This document shows positions 16,597 through 24,472 of a stretch of DNA of 64,000 bases, piece after piece; the stretch's first letter is position 1, and each line of letters starts with the position of its first letter. The stretch lies in the NCBI RefSeq assembly GCF_019970045.1, contig NZ_JAHXYI010000008.1, forward strand, positions 186,001-250,000, in the 5' to 3' direction. A model generated the notes under the pieces. It did not search any database. It was not told the origin of the DNA and saw nothing but the letters and a program-made list of their open reading frames with translations. The DNA is from Chryseobacterium sp. GVT01B. Its GTDB lineage: Bacteria; Bacteroidota; Bacteroidia; Flavobacteriales; Weeksellaceae. Both the position numbers and the translations under genes were made by a program.

Positions 16597-17850
16597 TGCT
16601 TGGTTTTGCTGTTCCTGTTTTTCTAGTTTGATCAGGTTTGCAAGATTTTTAATCACTGTATCGTGCTTTTTCACAAAAGGATTGTCTTTATTCCAGACAT
16701 ACCCTGCTAAAACAGCACAGATCTTTTTCTTTACGTCCGGATTTTCCGGCTGGTGGAAAAATAGCTCCTGAAGATTTCCGGTATACCATTCTTTTACATA
16801 TGTGGTGAAAACATCCACGCCATATAAAATATAATCAGTGTATTCTGTCTGCCAGTTGATCTTTTCTCCATTTAATTGTCTTAACGCCAGTTTTGCTGCC
16901 AACATTCCGGATTCTGTGGCAAAAGCCATTCCTGAAGAGAATACCGGATCAAGAAATTCTGATGCATTTCCTGTTAATGCAAATCCATCTCCGAATAAAC
17001 TTTTTACCGAGCAAGAATAGTCTTTCAGATGTCTTGGTTCAAAAAGGAATTCCACATCCCCAAAACGTTTTACATAATAATCAGAAAGAGAAATAGCTTT
17101 TCTTAAAGCTTCGGCTGTATCTCCGTTTTCAGATAATTTATCAATATATTCAGTAGGGCCTACAATTCCTAAACTTGTATTTCCATTAGAAAAAGGAATT
17201 ACCCAAAGCCATACTTCTGTTTCAATAATGTCAAAAGAAATTAAAGTCCCTTCTTCTCCTGGCGCTCTGTTAATATCATTTACATGAGAGAAAATCGCAG
17301 AGTGAGGAGACAGTCTTGATGGTTTTTCAAGATCTAGCAGACGAGGCAACACTCTTCCGTAACCACTGGAATCAATCACAAACTTAGCATGGATCTCTTT
17401 CGTTTCTCCATCCTTGTTTTTTACTGTAGTTACAGAATCTGTTCCGTTAAACTTGATGTCAATAACTTCAGTCTCAAATTCAAGATCAACACCTTTATTA
17501 ATGACTTCCTGAGCAAGAGTATTATCAAAATCAGCTCTTGGAACCTGCCAGGTCCAGTCCCAGCCTTCCCCGAATTTGTTGCTGAAATCAAAAATGCAGA
17601 CCTCGTCACCACGAAGGAAACGTGCCCCAAGCTTTTTTTCAAAGCCCATTTTATCTAATGCAGGGAAAAGCCCAGCCTCTTCAAAGTGATCCATTACCCT
17701 CGGAATTAAGCTTTCACCTACTACCAGTCTGGGGAATTTTGTCTTTTCGACTATTTTCACGCTGACGTTATTGTTCTTCAGGTATGAAGAAGACACGCAT
17801 CCGGAAGGTCCGGCTCCGATTACAAGAACGTCAACAAATTCTTTGCTCAT
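16594..17850 (-). CDS. FAD-dependent oxidoreductase, flavin-dependent-halogenase-like
   Basis: This 418-residue flavoprotein starts with the dinucleotide-binding motif VIGAGPSGCVSSSYL (residues about 10-24). It then has VGESLIPRVMDHFEEAG (about 44-60) and EKKLGARF, whose Lys lies where phenolic and pyrrole halogenases carry the catalytic Lys. A WLWVIP segment near residue 220 fits the halogenase signature WxWxIP. It could chlorinate or hydroxylate the aromatic end of the polyene, or be a related reductase. It is transcribed divergently from the ammonia-lyase, with facing promoters. Confidence 0.82.
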   Translation of the reverse strand: MSKEFVDVLVIGAGPSGCVSSSYLKNNNVSVKIVEKTKFPRLVVGESLIPRVMDHFEEAGLFPALDKMGFEKKLGARFLRGDEVCIFDFSNKFGEGWDWTWQVPRADFDNTLAQEVINKGVDLEFETEVIDIKFNGTDSVTTVKNKDGETKEIHAKFVIDSSGYGRVLPRLLDLEKPSRLSPHSAIFSHVNDINRAPGEEGTLISFDIIETEVWLWVIPFSNGNTSLGIVGPTEYIDKLSENGDTAEALRKAISLSDYYVKRFGDVEFLFEPRHLKDYSCSVKSLFGDGFALTGNASEFLDPVFSSGMAFATESGMLAAKLALRQLNGEKINWQTEYTDYILYGVDVFTTYVKEWYTGNLQELFFHQPENPDVKKKICAVLAGYVWNKDNPFVKKHDTVIKNLANLIKLEKQEQQNQA

Positions 17851-17879
17851 CTTTGATTTTTTATTTTAATAATAACTTT

Positions 17880-17887
17880 TATCTTTG
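17880..17887 (+). promoter_or_regulatory. Promoter -7 box (TATCTTTG) for the ammonia-lyase operon
   Basis: Exact TAnnTTTG, 61 bp before the ATG at 17949. A TTG at 17853-17855 gives a 24-bp spacer, just beyond the usual 17-23. It lies three bases from the facing box of the divergent gene. Confidence 0.6.
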
Positions 17888-17890
17888 CCG

Positions 17891-17898
17891 CAAAATTA
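17891..17898 (-). promoter_or_regulatory. Promoter -7 box (TAATTTTG) for the halogenase-like gene
   Basis: On the reverse strand this is an exact TAnnTTTG match. A reverse-strand TTG at 17921-17923 lies 22 bp upstream, a full match to the TTG-N17-23-TAnnTTTG arrangement. Confidence 0.6.
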
Positions 17899-17948
17899 GT
17901 GACAAATAATTAATATTTTACAAAATTATCAACTATTACTTTTAATTG

Positions 17949-19469
17949 ATGAAAATAAATAACTTTTTAGAACTGAAAGACTTTCAAAAAATTATCATTG
18001 AGAATGAAAAAATAGAACTGGATGAATCACTTTTATCAAGAGTGGATAAGAGTTTTCAGTTTTTAAAGGAGTTTTCAAAAAATAAAGTAATATATGGTGT
18101 GAACACCGGTTTTGGGCCGATGGCTCAGTTCAAAATCAGTGATGAAGATACACACCAGCTTCAGTATAACCTGATCAGAAGCCATTCTTCAGGAATCGGA
18201 AATCCTTTACCTGCAGAAGAAGTTAAGGCATGCATGCTGGCAAGACTGAATACCTTATCATTAGGAAATTCAGGAGTGCATCAGTCTGTTATTTATCTTC
18301 TTCAGGAACTGATCAACAGAGATATTACTCCATTGATCTTTGAGCATGGAGGAGTAGGAGCAAGCGGAGACCTTGTTCAGCTGGCTCATCTGGCTTTGGT
18401 ACTGATTGGAGAAGGAGAAGTATTTTATAAAGGAGAAAGAAAATCTACCAAAGACGTTTTTGAAACAGAAGGATTAGAGCCGATAAAAGTAGAGATCCGT
18501 GAAGGGCTTGCTTTGATGAACGGAACTTCTGTGATGTCAGGAATCGGTATTGTGAATGCTTATAAAGCCAATCAGCTTACAGATATTTCCCTTAGACTTT
18601 CTTGTGCCATTAATGAGATTGTACAGGCTTACGATGACCATTTATCAGCAGCACTGAACGGAACGAAAAAACATTACGGTCAGCAGAAAGTGGCAGAAAG
18701 AATGCGTGCTCATCTGGCAGACAGTAAACTGATCAGAAAAAGAGAAGATCATCTTTATACCCATTTTGAAGAGCAGGAGAAAGTATTCAAGGAAAAAGTT
18801 CAGGAATATTATTCTTTAAGATGTGTTCCGCAGATTTTGGGTCCGGTATTAGATACGCTGGAATATACAGAGAAAGTTCTTGAAAACGAGATCAATTCCG
18901 CGAATGATAACCCGATTATCAATGTTGAAGACCAGCATGTTTACCACGGAGGAAACTTCCACGGTGATTACATCTCTCTGGAAATGGACAAGCTGAAAAT
19001 TGTGGTTACCAAACTTACGATGCTTGCAGAAAGACAGCTAAACTATCTTCTGAATGCTAAAATCAATGAAATTTTGCCTCCTTTTGTAAATTTAGGTAAA
19101 TTAGGTTTCAATTTCGGGATGCAGGGAGTACAGTTTACGGCAACTTCTACCACGGCAGAAAGCCAGATGCTGTCGAATTCTATGTATGTTCACAGTATTC
19201 CAAACAATAATGATAATCAGGATATCGTTAGTATGGGAACCAATGCTGCGGTGATCTGCAGAAAAGTGATTGAAAATGCTTTTGAAGTATTGGCGATAGA
19301 GGCGATTACCATTATTCAGGCTGTTGAATATCTTGGGTTCCAGGATAAGGTTTCATCTTCTACAAAGGAATTGTATGATGAAATCAGAAAAATTATTCCT
19401 GCTTTCTCAGATGATATGGTGATGTATCCTTACCTGGAGGAAGTGAAGAAATATCTGAAAGGAATGTAA
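17949..19469 (+). CDS. tal: Aromatic amino acid ammonia-lyase, probably tyrosine ammonia-lyase
   Basis: This 506-residue lyase deaminates an aromatic amino acid. The MIO cofactor triad Ala-Ser-Gly lies in GGVGASGDLVQLAH (about residues 134-147), and the substrate region is LQYNLIRSHSSGIGNP (about 73-88). The sequence closely resembles the Flavobacterium johnsoniae TAL as I remember it, an enzyme from that organism's flexirubin locus. The likely product is 4-coumarate, the polyene starter. A TTG three bases upstream is in frame, but ATG 17949 is preferred. Histidine as substrate cannot be excluded from sequence alone. Confidence 0.9.
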   Translation: MKINNFLELKDFQKIIIENEKIELDESLLSRVDKSFQFLKEFSKNKVIYGVNTGFGPMAQFKISDEDTHQLQYNLIRSHSSGIGNPLPAEEVKACMLARLNTLSLGNSGVHQSVIYLLQELINRDITPLIFEHGGVGASGDLVQLAHLALVLIGEGEVFYKGERKSTKDVFETEGLEPIKVEIREGLALMNGTSVMSGIGIVNAYKANQLTDISLRLSCAINEIVQAYDDHLSAALNGTKKHYGQQKVAERMRAHLADSKLIRKREDHLYTHFEEQEKVFKEKVQEYYSLRCVPQILGPVLDTLEYTEKVLENEINSANDNPIINVEDQHVYHGGNFHGDYISLEMDKLKIVVTKLTMLAERQLNYLLNAKINEILPPFVNLGKLGFNFGMQGVQFTATSTTAESQMLSNSMYVHSIPNNNDNQDIVSMGTNAAVICRKVIENAFEVLAIEAITIIQAVEYLGFQDKVSSSTKELYDEIRKIIPAFSDDMVMYPYLEEVKKYLKGM

Positions 19470-19551
19470 CTATTAGCTGTCATAGATTGTCTATTCAATG
19501 AAAGACACTCTCTCAACTTAAAAAAACTAAAAACGATATAAACACTAACGC

Positions 19552-20283
19552 ATGAAATGTGCAATTGTAACAGGAGGCTCCAGAGGAATCGGGAGGGCAA
19601 TCTGTATAAAACTGGCTGAAGAGAAAAACTATCACATCCTTATCAACTACGCTTCAAACGAAACCGCAGCAAACGAAACGTTGGCTAAAGTGGAAGAATT
19701 GGGTGCTACCGGAGAAATTCTTAAATTTGATGTAGGAAATACCGAAGAGACAAAGACTGTTTTAACGGACTGGCAGGAGAAAAATCCTGATGCAGTAGTA
19801 GAAGTGATCGTCAATAATGCCGGAATCACAAGAGATGGTCTTTTTATGTGGATGCAGAAAGAAGACTGGAACAGCGTGATCAATACAAGTCTGGATGGAT
19901 TTTTCAATGTAACCAATTTCTTTATCCAAAAGCTGCTTCGTAACAAATACGGAAGAATCATCAATATGGTTTCGGTATCCGGAGTAAAAGGAACAGCCGG
20001 CCAGACAAATTACTCAGCTGCAAAAGGTGCTGTAGTAGGGGCTACAAAAGCTTTGGCTCAGGAAGTTGCCAAAAGAAACGTTACGGTAAATGCAGTAGCT
20101 CCGGGTTTTATCAAAACAGATATGACTCAGGAGTTCAATGAAGAAGAATTGAAAGCCATGATTCCTGCCAACAGATTCGGAGAAGCAGAAGAAGTGGCAG
20201 ATCTTGTCGCATTCTTAGCATCTAAAAAATCTTCTTACATTACAGGAGAAGTGATTAATATTAACGGAGGAATTTATTCATAA
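19552..20283 (+). CDS. 3-oxoacyl-ACP reductase (FabG-like SDR)
   Basis: This 243-residue short-chain dehydrogenase has the cofactor motif TGGSRGIG (residues 7-14), NNAG near 89, and the catalytic Ser, Tyr and Lys in VSVSGVKGTAGQTNYSAAKGAV (about 137-158). It would reduce beta-keto groups during polyene chain building. It lies one base before the ketosynthase gene, so the two are surely co-transcribed. A dedicated pathway copy is more likely than the housekeeping fabG, given its neighbours. Confidence 0.93.
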   Translation: MKCAIVTGGSRGIGRAICIKLAEEKNYHILINYASNETAANETLAKVEELGATGEILKFDVGNTEETKTVLTDWQEKNPDAVVEVIVNNAGITRDGLFMWMQKEDWNSVINTSLDGFFNVTNFFIQKLLRNKYGRIINMVSVSGVKGTAGQTNYSAAKGAVVGATKALAQEVAKRNVTVNAVAPGFIKTDMTQEFNEEELKAMIPANRFGEAEEVADLVAFLASKKSSYITGEVININGGIYS

Positions 20284-20284
20284 C

Positions 20285-21505
20285 ATGGAAAATAGGGTTG
20301 TAATTACCGGAATGGGAATTTATTCCTGCATCGGGACATCTTTAGAAGAGGTCAGGGAATCCCTATATCAAGGTAAATCCGGTATTGTTTTAGATCCGGA
20401 CAGAAAAGAATTTGGTTTCAGGTCCGGCCTTACAGGAGTTGTTCCAAAACCCGATCTGAAAAACCTCTTAAACAGACGCCAGCGTATCAGTATGGGAGAA
20501 GAAAGCGAATATGCTTATCTGGCGACCATGGATGCATTGAAGCAGGCGAATCTGGACGAAGAATTCTTAGATACTCATGAAGTGGGGATCTTATACGGAA
20601 ATGACAGTGTTTCCCAGGCAGTCGTAGAATCTATCGATATTGCAAGGGAAAAGAAAGATACGACATTGATGGGATCGGGAGCGATCTTCAAATCAATGAA
20701 CTCAACGGTGACAATGAACCTTTCTACCATCTTTAAACTGAAAGGAATCAATCTTACCATAAGTGCAGCATGCGCAAGCGGCTCACACTCATTGGGGCTG
20801 GCTTATATGATGATTAAAAATGGTTTCCAGGATATGATCATTTGCGGGGGAGCTCAGGAAACCAATAAATATTCTATGGCAAGCTTTGATGGACTGGGAG
20901 TTTTCTCAGCCAGAGAAGATGAGCCTACGAAAGCATCCAGACCTTTCGATGCAGAAAGAGACGGATTGATTCCAAGCGGAGGTGCTGCCAGTCTGATTGT
21001 TGAAAGTTTAGAATCAGCCCAAAGAAGAGGAGCCCCAATTATTGCAGAAATTATCGGATACGGTTTTTCTTCAAACGGAGGACATATTTCAACACCCAAT
21101 GTGGATGGGCCTGCTTTGGCAATGGACAGAGCGCTTAAACAATCAGGATTAAAAGCTTCAGACATTGATTATATTAATGCTCATGCGACTTCTACCCCGA
21201 TTGGTGATGCCAATGAGGCAAAAGCAATCTATGAGATTTTCGGAAGTGAAGTTCCGGTAAGTTCTACCAAATCTATGACAGGACATGAGTGCTGGATGGC
21301 AGGTGCAAGTGAAGTGATCTACTCAATTCTGATGATGCAGAATGATTTCGTTGCCCCGAATATTAACCTGGAAAATCCTGATAATGAAGCACAAAAGATA
21401 AATTTGGTCGCAAAAACAAAAAATCAAAAAATTGATGTATTTTTGTCGAATTCTTTTGGGTTTGGGGGAACCAATTCTGCACTAATAGTTAAAAAATTTG
21501 ATTAA
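20285..21505 (+). CDS. Beta-ketoacyl-ACP synthase (KAS II type), catalytically complete
   Basis: This 406-residue ketosynthase has the active Cys in SAACASGSHSLG (about residue 162), the first His in NAHATSTPIGDANE (about 296) and the second His in STKSMTGHECWMAGASE (about 332). All three catalytic residues are present. It starts one base after the reductase stop and is followed four bases later by an ACP gene. It would carry out chain extension of the aryl polyene. Confidence 0.94.
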   Translation: MENRVVITGMGIYSCIGTSLEEVRESLYQGKSGIVLDPDRKEFGFRSGLTGVVPKPDLKNLLNRRQRISMGEESEYAYLATMDALKQANLDEEFLDTHEVGILYGNDSVSQAVVESIDIAREKKDTTLMGSGAIFKSMNSTVTMNLSTIFKLKGINLTISAACASGSHSLGLAYMMIKNGFQDMIICGGAQETNKYSMASFDGLGVFSAREDEPTKASRPFDAERDGLIPSGGAASLIVESLESAQRRGAPIIAEIIGYGFSSNGGHISTPNVDGPALAMDRALKQSGLKASDIDYINAHATSTPIGDANEAKAIYEIFGSEVPVSSTKSMTGHECWMAGASEVIYSILMMQNDFVAPNINLENPDNEAQKINLVAKTKNQKIDVFLSNSFGFGGTNSALIVKKFD

Positions 21506-21509
21506 AAAC

Positions 21510-21764
21510 ATGGAAAGGGAAAAAATTGTTGCTATTGTTAATGATTTTCTTGTCAACGAATTTGAAGTTGATGGAGACGAAATCAGTAATGATGCCAACC
21601 TTAAAAATACACTGGGCTTAGACAGTCTGGACTATATCGACATGGTAGTCGTGATCGAATCTAATTTCGGGGTGAAATTAGGAGAAGCAGATTTCAAGAA
21701 AATGGTAACATTTGATGATTTCTATACAACGATTGAAAACAAGATTGCTGAAAAAAACGCGTAG
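21510..21764 (+). CDS. Acyl carrier protein
   Basis: This 84-residue acidic protein has the phosphopantetheine site Ser in LGLDSLDYIDMVV (about residue 38), with four-helix ACP spacing. A TTG at 21498 is in frame but would overlap the ketosynthase; the ATG at 21510 lies just after the ketosynthase stop. It is one of two ACPs in the cluster and likely carries the coumaroyl starter or growing polyene. No phosphopantetheinyl transferase gene is in the window. Confidence 0.92.
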   Translation: MEREKIVAIVNDFLVNEFEVDGDEISNDANLKNTLGLDSLDYIDMVVVIESNFGVKLGEADFKKMVTFDDFYTTIENKIAEKNA

Positions 21765-21797
21765 TTATTGAGTAAATCTTTATTCTATAAAAATGAG

Positions 21798-21859
21798 CCA
21801 ATGTAATAATATCAAGGTGATTCAGTAATGGACACTTAAAAAAGGTATTATTACATTGG
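21798..21859. repeat. Long inverted repeat between ACP and acyltransferase genes
   Basis: CCAATGTAATAATA at 21798-21811 and its exact complement at 21846-21859 form a 14-bp stem with a 34-base loop. There is no T-run after it. It could be an RNA structure that tunes expression of the downstream operon part, or a small dispersed palindromic element. Confidence 0.75.
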
Positions 21860-21884
21860 TTCTCTGTTATATTAAATTCTATAT

Positions 21885-22769
21885 ATGAACAAGTGGAAAG
21901 GTAAATCTAAAGGAACAGTACTCGGATACAGAATATTCGTCTGGTGTATTAGAAATATCGGGATCAGAAGTTCATATGGGGTGCTTTACTTTGTCGCGGC
22001 TTATTACTCATTATTTCAGAAAAAGAGTAATCAATATATACGCTATTACTTTCAAAAAAGGCTGAACTATGGATATTGGAAATCCAAAACTTCTATATTT
22101 AAAAGCTACTTTACTTTCGGAACAGTCCTGATCGACAAAACTGCTATTTCTGCAGGGCTCAGAGAAAAATATACCTATGAATTCGATGGTATTGAAAATC
22201 TCAGAGATCTTTTAGCTGCTAAAAAAGGAGGTGTCCTCATCAGTGCTCATATCGGTAATTTTGAAATTGCTGAACATTTTTTTGCAGATATCGACTTCGA
22301 CTGTCAGATCAATCTGGTGACTACAGATCAGGAAGTTACCGTGATTAAGGAGTATCTGGAGAGCGTTGCTGTAAAAGAAAGTAATATCAAGTTCATCTAT
22401 GTAAAAGAAGATATGTCACATATCTTTGAAATTAACAAAGCTTTGTCAGAAAACGAGTTGATCTGCTTCACCGGAGACCGTTATTTTGAAGGATCCAAAT
22501 ATCTGGAAGCAGAACTGCTGGGAAAAAGTGCAAAGTTTCCGGCCGGTCCGTTTTTGATTGCCTCAAGATTAGGCGTTCCTGTAGTATATGTGTATGTGAT
22601 GAAGGAAAATAATCTTCATTACCACTTATACGCGAGAGTGGCTCAGAATATCAAAAATCGTGATTCACAGGGGCTTTTACAGTCATATGTTCAGAATCTT
22701 GAAACTATGGTGAAAAAATATCCTCTTCAGTGGTTTAATTATTTTGATTTTTGGGATGATGTTGATTAA
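21885..22769 (+). CDS. LpxL/HtrB-like lysophospholipid acyltransferase
   Basis: This 294-residue protein has an N-terminal hydrophobic segment and the HxxxxE catalytic motif in SAHIGNFEIAEHF (about residues 119-131). It also has the block FTGDRYFEGSKYLEAELLGKSAKFPAGPFLIASRLG (spanning about 199-232) typical of lipid A acyltransferases. Such genes recur in aryl polyene clusters. It may transfer the polyene or a fatty acyl group from ACP to a lipid acceptor on the inner membrane; substrate unknown. It is separated from the ACP gene by an inverted repeat. Confidence 0.88.
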   Translation: MNKWKGKSKGTVLGYRIFVWCIRNIGIRSSYGVLYFVAAYYSLFQKKSNQYIRYYFQKRLNYGYWKSKTSIFKSYFTFGTVLIDKTAISAGLREKYTYEFDGIENLRDLLAAKKGGVLISAHIGNFEIAEHFFADIDFDCQINLVTTDQEVTVIKEYLESVAVKESNIKFIYVKEDMSHIFEINKALSENELICFTGDRYFEGSKYLEAELLGKSAKFPAGPFLIASRLGVPVVYVYVMKENNLHYHLYARVAQNIKNRDSQGLLQSYVQNLETMVKKYPLQWFNYFDFWDDVD

Positions 22770-22944
22770 TTTTTCTATTTTTATCCCATAAAAACAAACG
22801 AAAAACTAAAAACCATTAAGATTTACTAAGAATTAAGATCATTAAATAGTATTTTCCAAATAAAATTTCTTTGTTTACTGTACCAAAGTAATCTTTAAAT
22901 ATCTTAAATTCCCTGTTTCTTAATTATTAAAAGCACATTCTCTT

Positions 22945-24471
22945 TTGAAGAAAGCATATGACATACTTGTAATCGGCAGCGGATTGGGAGGTCTTGTTTC
23001 GGCTCTTATTTTGGCGAAAGAAGGTATGAAAGTGTGCGTTCTTGAGAAAAATAATCAATACGGAGGAAATCTGCAGACTTTTTCACGTGACAAACTGATT
23101 TTCGATACAGGAGTTCATTATCTTGGAGGCTTATCCAAAGGCCAGAATCTGAACCAGTTCTTTTCCTATCTGGAAATTATGGATGATCTCGAGCTTCAGC
23201 AGATGGATGAAGATGGATATGACAAAATCAGTTTCGGAGAAGAAGAAATAGAATATCCGCATGCACAGGGTTATCAGAATTTTGTTGAACAGCTTTCCAA
23301 ATATTTCCCCGAAGAGAAAGGAAACCTTGAAAACTACTGTGAAGAGATTCAGTATGTCTGCAGCCAGTTTCCAAGATACCATGTAGTAGGAAAAGATAAT
23401 TACAACGAGGAAATACTGCATCTGAATACCAAACGATTTATAGAATCCGTTACCCAGAACAAAAGGCTTCAGGCTGTTTTACTGGGTTCTAATTTTTTAT
23501 ACGCCGGAGACTCTGAAGATGTACCTTTCTACGTACATGCTTTAACAGTAAACTCTTATATCCAAAGTGCCTATAAATGTGTAAAAGGAGGCAGTCAGAT
23601 CTCTAAACTTCTGATCAGAAAACTTCGGGAGTATGGAGCGGAAGTTCACAAGCATTCGGAAGTTTCTGAATTTGTTTTTAATGAAAATAATGTATTGGTA
23701 TCCGTAAAAACGAAAGCAGGGAAAGAATATTCCGCGAAACAGTTTATTTCAAATATAGAGATTCGTTCCACTATTCAACTAATCGGGGAGGATAGACTAA
23801 AAAAATCCTTTCTGAACAGGGTTTTGAGCTGGAAGCCGGTTTCATCATGCTTTAGTATTTATTTGGTTTTAAGACCTCAGAGCCTTCCGAATTTCAATTA
23901 CAACAGATACCACTATTCATCAGAAGAACAGGTCTGGAATGCATTCCGTTACCGGAAAGAAGTCTGGCCGGAAACCTATATGCTGTCATCTACCCCTTCA
24001 AAACATCATCCTGAATTTGCAGAAAGTCTTACCGCAATTTCTTATATGGATTTTGATGAGGTGAGAGAATGGGAAAATACATTCAATACTGTAGCTGATG
24101 AGCATCAAAGAGGAGAAGCGTATGAAAGATTTAAGTTTGAAAAGACTGAGAAAATGCTGGATGCCCTGGAAAAGAAAATTCCTAATCTAAGGCATGCCAT
24201 CAAAACCATATATACTTCTTCTCCCTTGTCTTACCGGGACTATATCGGGAATTTTGAAGGAAATATGTACGGATACATGAAAAGTTCGGAGAATCCGCTT
24301 AAAACAATGGTTTCTCCCCGCACGAAAATTGACAATCTTTTTCTGACAGGACAATCTGTGAATATGCATGGGATTTTAGGAGTAACCATCGGTGCTTTTA
24401 ATACCTGCGCAGAGATTCTGGGAAAAGAAACGATTGACATGCGGTTGACACAAATGATTAATAAAAACTAA
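22945..24471 (+). CDS. FAD-dependent oxidoreductase, phytoene-desaturase (CrtI)-like
   Basis: This 508-residue flavoprotein has the N-terminal FAD motif DILVIGSGLGGLVSALILA (about residues 6-24), followed by VLEKNNQYGGNLQTF, and the CrtI-type C-terminal motif LFLTGQSVNMHGILGVTIGAF (about 470-490). Members desaturate or isomerise polyenes. In this context it might adjust double bonds of the polyene or act on the resorcinol half. The start codon is TTG at 22945; no in-frame ATG precedes the FAD motif. It lies one base before the next gene. Confidence 0.88.
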   Translation: MKKAYDILVIGSGLGGLVSALILAKEGMKVCVLEKNNQYGGNLQTFSRDKLIFDTGVHYLGGLSKGQNLNQFFSYLEIMDDLELQQMDEDGYDKISFGEEEIEYPHAQGYQNFVEQLSKYFPEEKGNLENYCEEIQYVCSQFPRYHVVGKDNYNEEILHLNTKRFIESVTQNKRLQAVLLGSNFLYAGDSEDVPFYVHALTVNSYIQSAYKCVKGGSQISKLLIRKLREYGAEVHKHSEVSEFVFNENNVLVSVKTKAGKEYSAKQFISNIEIRSTIQLIGEDRLKKSFLNRVLSWKPVSSCFSIYLVLRPQSLPNFNYNRYHYSSEEQVWNAFRYRKEVWPETYMLSSTPSKHHPEFAESLTAISYMDFDEVREWENTFNTVADEHQRGEAYERFKFEKTEKMLDALEKKIPNLRHAIKTIYTSSPLSYRDYIGNFEGNMYGYMKSSENPLKTMVSPRTKIDNLFLTGQSVNMHGILGVTIGAFNTCAEILGKETIDMRLTQMINKN

Positions 24472-24472
24472 A

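Noticed and set aside
20285..21505. Housekeeping fabF
   Set aside because: Its tight packing with pigment-specific genes and a dedicated ACP favours a pathway enzyme, so no fabF symbol was given.
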